From NCBI GenBank assembly GCA_963669415.2, contig CAXXPS010000003.1, forward strand, positions 124,001 through 188,000: a stretch of DNA of 64,000 nucleotides, given 5' to 3'. Below, in pieces: positions 43,420-52,215 of this stretch. How positions within the stretch are numbered: the stretch's first letter is position 1; each line of letters opens with the position of its first letter. The translations under genes were made by a program, and so were the position numbers. Source of the stretch: JAWKWH01 sp963669415 (GTDB lineage: Bacteria > Pseudomonadota > Alphaproteobacteria > Rhizobiales > Rhizobiaceae). The notes beneath the pieces were generated by a model, which was not told the origin of the DNA, ran no database searches, and saw nothing but the letters and a program-made list of their open reading frames with translations.

Positions 43420-44364
43420 TTAGCCACGTGCTGTTACGCAGTCACCGGCCCAGGCCAAAAAGTCGGACGTGATATCATCTCGGTTGATCTCGTTCAGACT
43501 CTCATGGCGGGTATCGCGATAGACTTCAAATGCCAGGTCGGAGAATCCCATATTCTGCATTCGCTGATGCAGGTTTAGCACGGCGGTTCCACCATCAGTC
43601 GCCGGGTCGCGTTCGCCGCCAACGAGGTTGACCGGCAAATCACGCCGCATTTGTGAAAAGTTCGCATCGTCGGCGCCGCGAAATATCAGATCGAAAACGT
43701 CCTGCCACATTGAAACCGATGCATCCCAACCGCTGAGCGGATCGGCAATATATTTTGCGACTTCATCTTCGTCGCGCGAGAGCCAGTCGAAATCTGTCTT
43801 TCTGTCCGGAAACTGCTTGGCCCAGGCCTGGAATGTAAGTTTGGGCAGAACCCTCGACGGGACATCCGAACCCAGTCGGAAGCGTTCCCAGGCGAGTACA
43901 AGCTGGGCAATTCGTCCGAGCAAACCTGCAGAAAAATTGGCGTTCCAGCAGCTTAGTCCAGCCAAACGCTCTGAATTGCCGAAAGCGTAGTTCATTGCGA
44001 CAAGACCGCCCATCGAATGGCCGAAGCAAATAACCGGCAAATCTCCATGCCGGTCCCCGATCAGATTGTGTACTGCGGTTACATCCTCCAGGACCTTGTC
44101 CGCGCCGCCACTTGGCGCGAATACCTTTGGAGGAGCATCAGGTGCGTTTGTTGCACCGTGTCCCCGATGGTCGTGAACGTAAACATGGTATCCGTGCGGC
44201 TGCAGAAACCTGGCGAACCGTTCGTACCTGGCTGCGTGCTCTGCAAGTCCGTGATTGATTTGGACGATACCAATCGCGTCCTGTCCTGCGTTTGAGAAAT
44301 AAAGATTTAGCGACGCACCGGTCGGAGAAGCCAGGGTTTCCCGTGAGAAATCAAAGATTGCCAT
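43420..44364 (-). CDS. Alpha/beta hydrolase, lysophospholipase/monoacylglycerol lipase-like
   Basis: A 314-residue serine hydrolase. It has the HDHRGHGAT motif shared by monoacylglycerol lipases and lysophospholipases, the nucleophile elbow GHSMGG, and a distal Asp (VGGERDPATDGG) and His (YRDTRHESLNE). No signal peptide, so it is cytosolic. It is divergent from the acyl-CoA synthetase gene across 275 bases, and the pair could release and activate fatty acids, although the sequence does not prove this. Confidence 0.87.
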   Translation of the reverse strand: MAIFDFSRETLASPTGASLNLYFSNAGQDAIGIVQINHGLAEHAARYERFARFLQPHGYHVYVHDHRGHGATNAPDAPPKVFAPSGGADKVLEDVTAVHNLIGDRHGDLPVICFGHSMGGLVAMNYAFGNSERLAGLSCWNANFSAGLLGRIAQLVLAWERFRLGSDVPSRVLPKLTFQAWAKQFPDRKTDFDWLSRDEDEVAKYIADPLSGWDASVSMWQDVFDLIFRGADDANFSQMRRDLPVNLVGGERDPATDGGTAVLNLHQRMQNMGFSDLAFEVYRDTRHESLNEINRDDITSDFLAWAGDCVTARG

Positions 44365-44639
44365 TTGGCCAGATGACCCTTCATTGTTTCTTGGGTCAAG
44401 TGAGCTTTATAGATGGCATCTCCGCGCAGAGATGCGCAAGGTAACCTGGTTGTGTTCGACAAATGGCCTGCCACGCTAAATATCTGCGTTGCGGGACAGG
44501 ACGATACTGCGGGAATAGCAACTGTCTCTGCACATGACCGGGAAGTTGCTTTCTTGTCTGGATTCTGCATTCAATGAATGAGACGACCGTTTATCAGAGG
44601 CTCGATGCACGGTTGCGCAGACCTTCAGGGGCAATTTTT

Positions 44640-46379
44640 ATGAGGGACGAACCCAACAAATTAAGACATGCCGCGACTGACAGGGTGCCGATTGATGGCA
44701 AATCCCACGTTTGTGGACCTACCGACCAGTCATTGATCGAACTGACTATTCCGGCACTTTTGAAGCGGACAGTTACCCAATATCCAGACCATGAAGCCGC
44801 TGTATTTTCTCAGCAAGACATTCGCTGGAACTACGTGGAGTTCGCTCGCGAAGTAGACAGACTTGCCGGTGGTCTTCACACCCTTGGCGTGGTGAAGGGT
44901 GACAGGGTTGGTGTCTGGGCTCCCAATCGCAGTGAATGGTTGCTGGCGCAATTTGCCACCGCGCGGATTGGCGCGATTTTGGTCAATATCAATCCCGCTT
45001 ACCGGCTCTTCGAGTTGGAGTACGCACTCAACAAGGTCGGCTGCAAGGCTTTGATCACCGCACCTCGGTTCAAGACATCCGACTATGTCGGTATGATTCG
45101 AGAACTTGCACCGGAAATGGAAACCGCAGAACCGGGCAGCCGTTCATTGGAAAAGTTGCCGACGCTTGAGAACGTCATCTGCATGGGCGATGAAATTCCG
45201 GCCGGAATGATTGCATTTGACGATGTTTTGGCAATGGGTGACGCGGTATCCGCAAGCGTTTTGGATGAAATTTCAGGCACGCTCGATTGCCATGACCCAA
45301 TCAATATCCAGTTCACCAGCGGAACCACCGGGTTGCCGAAAGGTGCTTGCCTCACGCACAGGAACATAGTCAACAATGCGAATTTCGTGACCGCGGCAAT
45401 GGAGTTTTCCGACCAGGACCGGCTGTGTATTCCGGTTCCCTTTTATCATTGCTTCGGCATGGTCATGGGAACGTTGGGTTGCGTAACCAAGGGTGCGACG
45501 ATGGTCGTGCCGGGTGAAGGGTTTGAGCCGCAAACCACTATGCGGGCTGTTTCCGACGAAAAATGTACCGCGCTTTACGGTGTGCCGACCATGTTTGTCG
45601 CGGAACTCGACCTTGCCGATTTTGATACCTATGACACCTCGGCATTGCGGACCGGCATCATGGCGGGCGCTCCTTGTCCCATCGAGGTGATGAAGCAGGT
45701 CCAATCCAAAATGAATATGCACCAGGTGACCATCGCCTATGGAATGACCGAAACCAGCCCGGTCTCGTTTCAGAGCAACGTTGATGATCCGCTTGAAAAG
45801 CGGGTTTCTTCTGTCGGCCGGATTCATCCTCATGTGGAAGTTAAAGTTATCGACGAGAACGGCGACACAGTTCCTGTCGGCCAGCAGGGCGAGCTGTTGA
45901 CCCGGGGATATTCGGTCATGAAATGCTATTGGGAGGATCCGGAACAAACGGCATCAAGCATCGATGTCGAAGGCTGGATGCACACGGGCGACCTCGCCAC
46001 GATTGACGATCAGGGATACTGCAATATTACCGGGCGTGTGAAAGACATGATCTGCCGCGGCGGCGAGAATATCTATCCCCGCGAAATTGAAGAGTTTTTG
46101 TATACCCATCCGGCGGTGTCGCAGGTTCAGGTGTTTGGGGTTCCAGATGCGCATTATGGCGAAATTGCTTGTGCCTGGATCGTAAAAAAACCGGACGTTG
46201 AAGCCAATCTGGAAGAGATCCGGGAATTCTGCCGCAACAAAATTGCGCATTTCAAGGTTCCCGCACATTTCAGCTTCAAGGACGAATTGCCAATGACCGT
46301 CACCGGCAAACCGCAGAAATTTGTCATGCGTGATGCAATGATGAAGGAACTGGGCGTTCAAGAGCAGAAAACTGCGTGA
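44640..46379 (+). CDS. AMP-binding acyl-CoA synthetase (fatty acid type)
   Basis: About 579 residues of the ANL superfamily. The ATP loop is FTSGTTGLPKGACLTHRN, the later YGMTETSPVSFQSN, and the hinge GRVKDMICRGGENIYPREIEE matches medium/long-chain acyl-CoA synthetases. The C-terminal catalytic Lys lies in TVTGKPQKF. It activates a carboxylic acid with ATP and CoA. ATG 44640 is preceded by AGGGG; the in-frame ATG 44574 lacks a binding site and adds 22 residues. A lysophospholipase-like hydrolase lies divergently upstream. Confidence 0.88.
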   Translation: MRDEPNKLRHAATDRVPIDGKSHVCGPTDQSLIELTIPALLKRTVTQYPDHEAAVFSQQDIRWNYVEFAREVDRLAGGLHTLGVVKGDRVGVWAPNRSEWLLAQFATARIGAILVNINPAYRLFELEYALNKVGCKALITAPRFKTSDYVGMIRELAPEMETAEPGSRSLEKLPTLENVICMGDEIPAGMIAFDDVLAMGDAVSASVLDEISGTLDCHDPINIQFTSGTTGLPKGACLTHRNIVNNANFVTAAMEFSDQDRLCIPVPFYHCFGMVMGTLGCVTKGATMVVPGEGFEPQTTMRAVSDEKCTALYGVPTMFVAELDLADFDTYDTSALRTGIMAGAPCPIEVMKQVQSKMNMHQVTIAYGMTETSPVSFQSNVDDPLEKRVSSVGRIHPHVEVKVIDENGDTVPVGQQGELLTRGYSVMKCYWEDPEQTASSIDVEGWMHTGDLATIDDQGYCNITGRVKDMICRGGENIYPREIEEFLYTHPAVSQVQVFGVPDAHYGEIACAWIVKKPDVEANLEEIREFCRNKIAHFKVPAHFSFKDELPMTVTGKPQKFVMRDAMMKELGVQEQKTA

Positions 46380-46467
46380 CTTCGTGACCGGTGCAGGTTT
46401 TTGCCAGTGAGCTGCCTGCAATGCCGGATTGTTAAACGTTAAAGTCTGACATTTTGTTACAGCTGCC

Positions 46468-46632
46468 TTAGTCCTTGTCGGTACCGCACTTGTCCTTTTT
46501 GGACTTGGCGCTGCAGGTGGGCGTCGCGCGTTCGGCGTTGCATTCTGCATGAGCAAGATGAACACCTGGCGCGGCTGCGGCGAGACCACCAGCCACGAGC
46601 ATCAAAGCGAGGGCGCGTTTCGATCTGGACAT
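46468..46632 (-). CDS. Short Cys-containing secreted protein (54 residues)
   Basis: A 54-codon gene preceded by AGGAGT at good spacing. The leader MSRSKRALALMLVAGGLAAA is nearly the same as that of the Cys-rich protein at 47827 (MNLKSKKALALMVVGGGLAAA), so the two are likely relatives. The mature part is short and charged with three Cys (AECNAE, PTCSAK, DKCGTD), and Lys/Asp-rich at the end. Function unknown; metal binding is possible. Confidence 0.6.
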   Translation of the reverse strand: MSRSKRALALMLVAGGLAAAAPGVHLAHAECNAERATPTCSAKSKKDKCGTDKD

Positions 46633-46745
46633 TGGTGACTCCTGTGATCGGCGAATAAAGACGATATCACTGATCAGGATTGATCGGGATCACGTTGCCG
46701 GGCTTGCGGGTAACTGTTTTGCGACCGCTGTTTGAACGGAACCGA

Positions 46746-47483
46746 TCAAGACTTGCCAAGCGCGTCTTCAACCGCTTCGATCTGTCCAGCCAAATCAAAC
46801 GGGAACGAAGATAATACTTCAAAGTCCTGGTTTTCCGAGAAGTCCTCGGGGTATTTGATCTGAATTCGCTTCAGTTCGCGGTCTCTTTCGCGCAGGCTCC
46901 ATTCGATTTGGGGCCGGAACAGTTGCAGCGCCGCCATAAGCCAACGCGTCGTGAGTGGAAACTTCCCGGTTTCGATGACAAATCTATCGAGCAATTCGAT
47001 CACGGTTTCAGCCGGATACATCCATTCATCTGCAACCCATCGATTGGTTGTGAAAACACGGATAGGGGTGCCGGCCTTGTCAAAAGATAGTGCAACAAGG
47101 TGGCAAAGGCCGCCTTTATCGAAATCGGGTTCGGGTGGAAGCGCGACCGGTTCTATGGCTTCAGAGACATGCTCGGTAAAGACGAAAGTGTGAAAATGGC
47201 CGTGTTCATCCCAGGGGCGGTCGCCATCATCCTCTGCATGCGCATGGTAAAACCAAAGTGCTCCGTTCTCCTTGTCTCGAACATCGCCCGGCGGATAGTG
47301 CTGCCATTCCGTGAATGGCTTGCCTTCAGTGGCATTGAGAATGTCGATAAGGATGTGCTTGCCTTCGGCGGCGGCTTCTTCCAACACCCCGATCATCTTG
47401 TCGGCCGCAGCCTGCAGTCGCTGAAGTTCAGCGGTTGACAGGGTCGAGAAGTCTATCATTGGATCGCGGCGTTCGTCAGACGG
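46746..47483 (-). CDS. Hypothetical protein, DUF6969-like
   Basis: About 245 residues, cytosolic. Conserved-looking segments are WQHYPPGDVRDKENGALWFYHAH and EHGHFHTFVF, with several His that could bind metal; this pattern fits proteins I know as DUF6969, a family without known function. ATG 47483 (MPSDERRD) is the likely start. It lies between the two Cys-containing leader proteins on the same strand, which hints at a small shared unit but no defined role. Confidence 0.6.
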   Translation of the reverse strand, partial: PSDERRDPMIDFSTLSTAELQRLQAAADKMIGVLEEAAAEGKHILIDILNATEGKPFTEWQHYPPGDVRDKENGALWFYHAHAEDDGDRPWDEHGHFHTFVFTEHVSEAIEPVALPPEPDFDKGGLCHLVALSFDKAGTPIRVFTTNRWVADEWMYPAETVIELLDRFVIETGKFPLTTRWLMAALQLFRPQIEWSLRERDRELKRIQIKYPEDFSENQDFEVLSSFPFDLAGQIEAVEDALGKS

Positions 47484-47535
47484 CATAACAAATTTCCAGA
47501 TCATCAATTGTCATTGGATATTGGGAATAAGCAAA

Positions 47536-47555
47536 CGCCGGGGCAAGCCCCGGCG
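47536..47555 (-). terminator. Intrinsic terminator of the Cys-rich protein gene
   Basis: A perfect 9-bp GC stem (47536-47544 with 47547-47555) with a two-base loop lies 26 bases downstream of the Cys-rich gene. On the minus strand it is followed by TTTGCTTATT. Confidence 0.65.
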
Positions 47556-47581
47556 CAGCTAATCAAGCAGACAGATTGCAC

Positions 47582-47827
47582 TCAGTCGGATTTTGCAGCA
47601 CCACAGGCGCCACATTTTGGCGCGCACGGATTGCACTTGGCAGCCGCGCATGCGCCACACTTGGCAGCGCCGCATGCGCCACATTTAGCGCCGGCACATG
47701 CTCCACAGCTGGACACTTTGGTCGCACCGCAGCTCGCAAATGCACTGTTGACCGAGGCCGGCATCGCAGCCGCCAGCCCACCGCCAACCACCATCAGCGC
47801 CAAAGCTTTCTTGGATTTCAAATTCAT
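47582..47827 (-). CDS. Secreted Cys-rich repeat protein (CxxC repeats)
   Basis: An 81-residue protein with a signal peptide (to about residue 31) and a mature region made of five tandem 7-8-residue units of the form CGAC-x-AAK. It carries 11 Cys, ten of them in five C-x-x-C pairs (41/44, 49/52, 57/60, 65/68, 72/75). The form recalls small periplasmic metal-buffering proteins such as bufferin/HvfA precursors, but the usual partner enzymes (DUF692 MNIO and DUF2063 proteins) are not in the window. GGAGT precedes the ATG. Its leader is shared with the 54-residue protein at 46632. Confidence 0.7.
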   Translation of the reverse strand: MNLKSKKALALMVVGGGLAAAMPASVNSAFASCGATKVSSCGACAGAKCGACGAAKCGACAAAKCNPCAPKCGACGAAKSD

Positions 47828-48014
47828 GAAGATACTCCGATTGGATTGTAAGTTGCGATATCAACCTGAACGAAACTGAATGCCACGTCACATCAAATGG
47901 AATGACTTCGGGGTCACAAGATTGTCAGGATTTTCAGCAGAAGTGTGAGTCGAATTTCCGGATGGTCTACTATATCTGCAGCACATGTCCGCATTCAAAC
48001 ACAGGAGATTAGCC

Positions 48015-48470
48015 GTGACGAGAATAGCTAGAAATGCGGCCGCGACGATTGCGGCACTGTTTGTTTCGGCCTTGCTGGCCATTCAGGCTTTTGCAGGAGC
48101 GCTCAACCTCAATTCCAACGGCGTGGCTATCCAAGGCTATGACCCGGTGGCCTACTTCACAGAGAATATGCCGGTTAAAGGTTCCGGAGTGTATGTGGCC
48201 TCGCATGATGGTGCGGTCTACTGGTTTTCAAGCGCTGAAAATCAAAAGGCATTTAAAGCCGATCCCGCGAAATATGTGCCGGCCTATGGCGGTTTCTGCG
48301 CTTATGGCGTTGCCCAGGGTGTGAAAGTTCCGATCGATCCGACAGCTTTCAAAATTGTCGATGGCCAACTCTATCTCAACATCACGCATCAGGTGCAGAA
48401 GACCTGGGAAAAAGATATTCCGGGTTATATCAGCAAGGCTAACAACAATTGGCTCAAACTCGGAAGCTGA
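48015..48470 (+). CDS. Secreted YHS-domain protein
   Basis: About 151 residues. A signal peptide (TRIARNAAATIAALFVSALLAIQAFA) precedes a YHS-like domain: GYDPVAYFTENMPVKGSGVY, then YWFSSAENQKAFKADPAKYVPAYGGFCAYGVA. YHS domains are small, often metal-binding modules; exported ones of this kind are common but uncharacterised. GTG 48015 is preferred because AGGAG lies seven bases upstream, although ATG 47985 is in frame. It is divergent from the Cys-rich protein and has its own terminator. Confidence 0.8.
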   Translation: MTRIARNAAATIAALFVSALLAIQAFAGALNLNSNGVAIQGYDPVAYFTENMPVKGSGVYVASHDGAVYWFSSAENQKAFKADPAKYVPAYGGFCAYGVAQGVKVPIDPTAFKIVDGQLYLNITHQVQKTWEKDIPGYISKANNNWLKLGS

Positions 48471-48499
48471 CAAATCCTTAAATGCAATGGAGTATTTGG

Positions 48500-48523
48500 C
48501 GGGTCGCGTAGGCGGCCCGTTTT
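48500..48523 (+). terminator. Rho-independent terminator after the YHS gene
   Basis: An 8-bp stem (CGGGTCGC with GCGGCCCG, one G-T pair), loop GTAG, then TTTT. It is 30 bases after the YHS stop. Confidence 0.75.
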
Positions 48524-48608
48524 GCGTTTGGAGACCGCTTTCAGATACTGACGAATTAACGCCACCCTAAGACTGATGTGGTAACTCGCGTTGCGATTTG
48601 CGGATGCA

Positions 48609-50438
48609 ATGGCGAGGGTGCAACATCACATGGATGATCAGATTGGAACCGCGGTTCACCGTGTCCCGTCTCCACGCTGGACGTGGCTATTGTACCTGCT
48701 TTCCGGGTTATTGATCGTCGCAATTGATTTATGGGACGGTCATCTTTTTTATGCCGATCTCGACGATCGCATGCGCGCGCTGCAGATTCGGGAGCTGCTG
48801 CAGACGCGCGAGTATTTCAATCTCGAAATCGGTTTCATCGCAATGCCGGAAACCTATCAGTCGCACTATTCGCGATTGGTAGATTTTCCGTATTTCGCGC
48901 TTGCGGCGTTGGCGGGGATATTCGTTGAACAAACCGATGCACTGACATTTGCATACTTCGTCTGGCCTCCCGTTATGCTGCTGATCTTTCTGGCGTTGGC
49001 CAACTTTACTGCACGTAAATTGGTCGGCAGAGAACTGCAGCTGGGAGAGCTGTTGATTATGGTGCTGGCGATGTCGCTGGCAATCTTGGAATTTTCGCCC
49101 GGCCGCATTGATCATCACAATTTCCAATTGCTGTTGATGATGGTGATGGCGGCTGGGTTGGCGGCCGGAAACCGTGCTGGTGGCTGGATGAGCGGAATTG
49201 CCGCCGCCTTGTCGATTGCCATCGGACTTGAGTGCTTGCCCTATATCGCGGCAGGGCTGGGTGCCCTTGCTATTGCTGCAATCCTACGCCCCGGCAATTA
49301 TCTCGACCAATTAACCGCGACCGGAGCAGGATTCGCCCTTGCCGCGGTTCCTGCGGGTTACATTTCGCTCGGTGCTGATGGTGTATCGGCGCCAAGCTGT
49401 GATGCGATTGGTGCGCCATGGGTGTCGGCCATTGCTGCATCCGGAGCAATTTTGGCGCTTGTGCCTTTGTTGTGGCCACTGCAAATGTTTCGTGTTGGAA
49501 AAAGCGCGTTGACAGCGCGCTTCGCCAGCCTGGCCTTGCCCGCATTACTCGCCTGTGGCGCCATCATCATGATTTTTCCGGAATGCGCGGGAGATCCGTA
49601 CGGTAATGTTCAGGGGATAGCCCGTGAGCTTTGGTTCGATCGCATCCGTCAAGAAAAGCCGCTGAGTGAGGTAATCACCGACGGCACGTACGATGCGGCC
49701 GCGCTGTGCGGTATTCATATCTTCATCTTGATCGCAGGCGGGGTATTCTGCATCCGCCGGGCCAGGGCGGGAGACACTCGCCCACTTGTTATTTTAGCGA
49801 TCGCCGTTGTTTCTCTCCTGCTGTTTTTTGCTCTGTTTCGTTCAGTTCGATTTCTGGCTCTATTCGTACCCTTGTTGGTACCCGCCGCATTTCAGTTGAG
49901 ACAGCTGGCATATCCGTCCGGCGGCGGCGGAGACCGAGCCGCACAGATTTGGCTTCGATCGGCGTTGGTGGTGCCGATCGCGCTGATCGCGATGGTATTT
50001 CTGTTCCGAGAGGTGGAAGAGCCACCCCTTTCGGTATTCGACCAAATGCTGGTTGATGACTGCCAGGGGCGGGACATTTCTGTGCTCGGACGGGTCGATG
50101 GCGGCAATGTGCTGGCGAGTTACTCGATGTCCTATCGAGTGGCCGAGGAATTTCCGCAACATCGCATCGGCGCAGTGCCGCTGCATCGTGCAGCGCCGGC
50201 GATTTCCCGCCTGCTGATTGCGTATACCGAAACTGATGTCGCAGAGCGAAACAGGGCCCTGTCGGCCTATGATTACCTGGCCGTATGCGCCCGGAACCTT
50301 GGTGTCGAAGACATCGATGCGGCGCCCTTGTTCGCAGCCCTGATAGAAGGCGAAACGATTGCCGGACTGGAGCCTGTTGAACCTTCCCAGGATACGGTTT
50401 TCAAGCTTTTCCGGATCGACAGGGCCGCATTGCGTTGA
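48609..50438 (+). CDS. Multi-spanning GT-C glycosyltransferase, STT3/oligosaccharyltransferase-like
   Basis: About 609 residues with 11-13 membrane helices followed by a periplasmic C-terminal part. It has two acidic motifs typical of GT-C enzymes of the STT3/PglB kind: DLDDRMRALQ in the first periplasmic loop and SPGRIDHHNFQ in a later loop. Such enzymes transfer sugars from polyprenyl carriers to protein or other acceptors. I do not see a clear WWDYG-like acceptor motif, so the acceptor and reaction are uncertain. The start is weakly defined: TTG 48591, ATG 48609, GTG 48618 and ATG 48630 are all in frame. It ends 78 bases before ettA. Confidence 0.7.
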   Translation: MARVQHHMDDQIGTAVHRVPSPRWTWLLYLLSGLLIVAIDLWDGHLFYADLDDRMRALQIRELLQTREYFNLEIGFIAMPETYQSHYSRLVDFPYFALAALAGIFVEQTDALTFAYFVWPPVMLLIFLALANFTARKLVGRELQLGELLIMVLAMSLAILEFSPGRIDHHNFQLLLMMVMAAGLAAGNRAGGWMSGIAAALSIAIGLECLPYIAAGLGALAIAAILRPGNYLDQLTATGAGFALAAVPAGYISLGADGVSAPSCDAIGAPWVSAIAASGAILALVPLLWPLQMFRVGKSALTARFASLALPALLACGAIIMIFPECAGDPYGNVQGIARELWFDRIRQEKPLSEVITDGTYDAAALCGIHIFILIAGGVFCIRRARAGDTRPLVILAIAVVSLLLFFALFRSVRFLALFVPLLVPAAFQLRQLAYPSGGGGDRAAQIWLRSALVVPIALIAMVFLFREVEEPPLSVFDQMLVDDCQGRDISVLGRVDGGNVLASYSMSYRVAEEFPQHRIGAVPLHRAAPAISRLLIAYTETDVAERNRALSAYDYLAVCARNLGVEDIDAAPLFAALIEGETIAGLEPVEPSQDTVFKLFRIDRAALR

Positions 50439-50516
50439 GGCGATTGCCCCCGGCGCCAATTTCGCCTACATGGGCGCCAGATTTTCCATTTCATTGAAAT
50501 GTACGGGGAAGCGCGC

Positions 50517-52166
50517 GTGGCACGCCAGTTCATCTATCACATGTCGGGACTGAACAAGTCCTATGGATCGAAAAAGATTCTCGAGAATATTCACCTGTCA
50601 TTCTACCCGGATGCCAAGATCGGCATTTTGGGACCGAATGGAGCCGGTAAGTCCACGGTCCTGCGTGTCATGGCCGGACTGGACAAGGAATTTACCGGCG
50701 AAGCGTGGCTTGCCGATGGGGCGACCTGCGGATATCTGCCGCAGGAACCCGAACTCGATGAGAGCAAGGATGTGACCGGCAATGTCATGGAAGGCGTTGC
50801 CGAAAAGCAGGCAATTCTCGACCGTTACAACGAACTGATGATGAACTATTCGGACGAGACGGCCGACGAGGGCGCAAAGTTGCAGGATGTCATCGACGCG
50901 CAAAATCTCTGGGATTTGGACAGCCAGGTTGAAATGGCGATGGAGGCGCTGCGCTGTCCGCCCGGCGATGCGGATGTGTCCAAACTGTCCGGCGGCGAGC
51001 GACGCCGTGTCGCGCTCTGCAAGCTGCTGCTCTCCCAGCCTGACCTGCTGTTGCTTGACGAACCGACCAACCATCTCGATGCCGAGACGATCCAATGGCT
51101 GGAAAAACATCTGCGTGAATATCCAGGTGCTGTGTTGATGGTCACCCACGACCGCTATTTCCTTGACAATGTTACCGGTTGGATCCTCGAGCTCGACCGC
51201 GGTAGAGGCATTCCCTACGAGGGCAACTATACGGTCTATCTGGAAAAGAAGGCCAAGCGCATGGCGCAGGAGGGTCGCGAAGAAGCGGCCCGGCAGCGAA
51301 CAATGGCGCGCGAAAGCGAGTGGATTGCCGCCTCGCCGCGGGCACGGCAAGCAAAGTCAAAAGCGCGTATCAGGGCGTATGACGAGTTGGTCAAGGCTGC
51401 CAACGATCGGCGCCCCGGAGATGCGCAGATTGTCATTCCTGCAGGTGAACGGCTTGGCAACAATGTCATCGACGCCGAAAATCTCTCGAAGGGCTATGGC
51501 GACAAGCTGCTGATCGACGATCTGAATTTCAAACTGCCGCCCGGCGGGATTGTTGGCGTCATCGGGCCAAATGGTGCGGGTAAGACGACACTGTTTCGAA
51601 TGATCACGGAACAGGAACAGCCCGACGGTGGTGAAATCCGCGTTGGTGAAAGCGTCAAGCTTGGTTATGTCGATCAGTCGCGTGATGCGCTCGATGGCAG
51701 CAAGACTGTCTGGGAAGAGATTTCCGGCGGCAACGATATCATCAAGCTCGGCAGGCACGAGGTCAATTCGCGCGCCTATTGCTCATCCTTCAACTTCAAG
51801 GGGGGTGATCAGCAGCAGAAGGTGGGAACACTTTCCGGTGGCCAGCGCAACCGGGTGCATATGGCCAAGCTTTTGAAGGAGGGTGGTAACGTCATCCTGC
51901 TCGATGAACCGACCAACGACCTTGATACCGAGACGCTCGGTGCGCTGGAAGACGCGCTTGAGAATTTCGCTGGCTGCGCCGTTATCATCAGCCACGACCG
52001 CATGTTCCTCGACCGTCTGGCCACCCACATTCTGGCCTTTGAGGGCGACAGCCACGTGGAATGGTTTGAGGGCAATTTCGAGGAATACGAAGCCGACAAG
52101 ATCAAGCGTCTTGGACCGGATAGCGTTAACCCGAAACGGGTGACATATAAAAGGTTGATGCGGTGA
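50517..52166 (+). CDS. ettA: ABC-F translation factor EttA (energy-dependent translational throttle)
   Basis: About 549 residues with two ABC domains: Walker A GPNGAGKST and GPNGAGKTT, signatures LSGGERRRVALCKLL and LSGGQRNRVHMAKLL, and Walker B LLLLDEPTNHLD and VILLDEPTNDLD. Between them lies the tRNA-interaction linker (KKAKRMAQEGREEAARQRT region). EttA binds the ribosomal E site and gates entry to elongation by ATP level. GTG 50517 gives the usual MARQFIYHMSG start; ATG 50499 would add six residues. It belongs to housekeeping functions and has no clear tie to the neighbours. Confidence 0.93.
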   Translation: MARQFIYHMSGLNKSYGSKKILENIHLSFYPDAKIGILGPNGAGKSTVLRVMAGLDKEFTGEAWLADGATCGYLPQEPELDESKDVTGNVMEGVAEKQAILDRYNELMMNYSDETADEGAKLQDVIDAQNLWDLDSQVEMAMEALRCPPGDADVSKLSGGERRRVALCKLLLSQPDLLLLDEPTNHLDAETIQWLEKHLREYPGAVLMVTHDRYFLDNVTGWILELDRGRGIPYEGNYTVYLEKKAKRMAQEGREEAARQRTMARESEWIAASPRARQAKSKARIRAYDELVKAANDRRPGDAQIVIPAGERLGNNVIDAENLSKGYGDKLLIDDLNFKLPPGGIVGVIGPNGAGKTTLFRMITEQEQPDGGEIRVGESVKLGYVDQSRDALDGSKTVWEEISGGNDIIKLGRHEVNSRAYCSSFNFKGGDQQQKVGTLSGGQRNRVHMAKLLKEGGNVILLDEPTNDLDTETLGALEDALENFAGCAVIISHDRMFLDRLATHILAFEGDSHVEWFEGNFEEYEADKIKRLGPDSVNPKRVTYKRLMR

Positions 52167-52178
52167 GGAGACGAAGGT

Positions 52179-52206
52179 ATCCGCGCCCCGTTTCGGGGGC
52201 GCGGAT
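52179..52206. terminator. Strong hairpin between ettA and the convergent porin gene
   Basis: An 11-bp GC-rich stem (52179-52189 with 52196-52206) and a six-base loop lie in the 49-base space between two convergent genes. It has no T run on the plus strand, so it may act as a shared, less classical terminator. Confidence 0.55.
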
Positions 52207-52215
52207 AATTGCCTA

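Noticed and set aside
45954..46589. A 211-codon minus-strand frame overlapping the acyl-CoA synthetase end and the 54-residue gene
   Set aside because: It is antisense to a conserved gene end; the 54-codon frame with its ribosome binding site and leader is the better reading of the minus strand there.
47582..47827. A CRISPR-like array suggested by repeating DNA units on the plus strand
   Set aside because: The repeats are only 21-24 bases in phase with codons and encode CGAC-x-AAK units; there are no spacers or cas genes.
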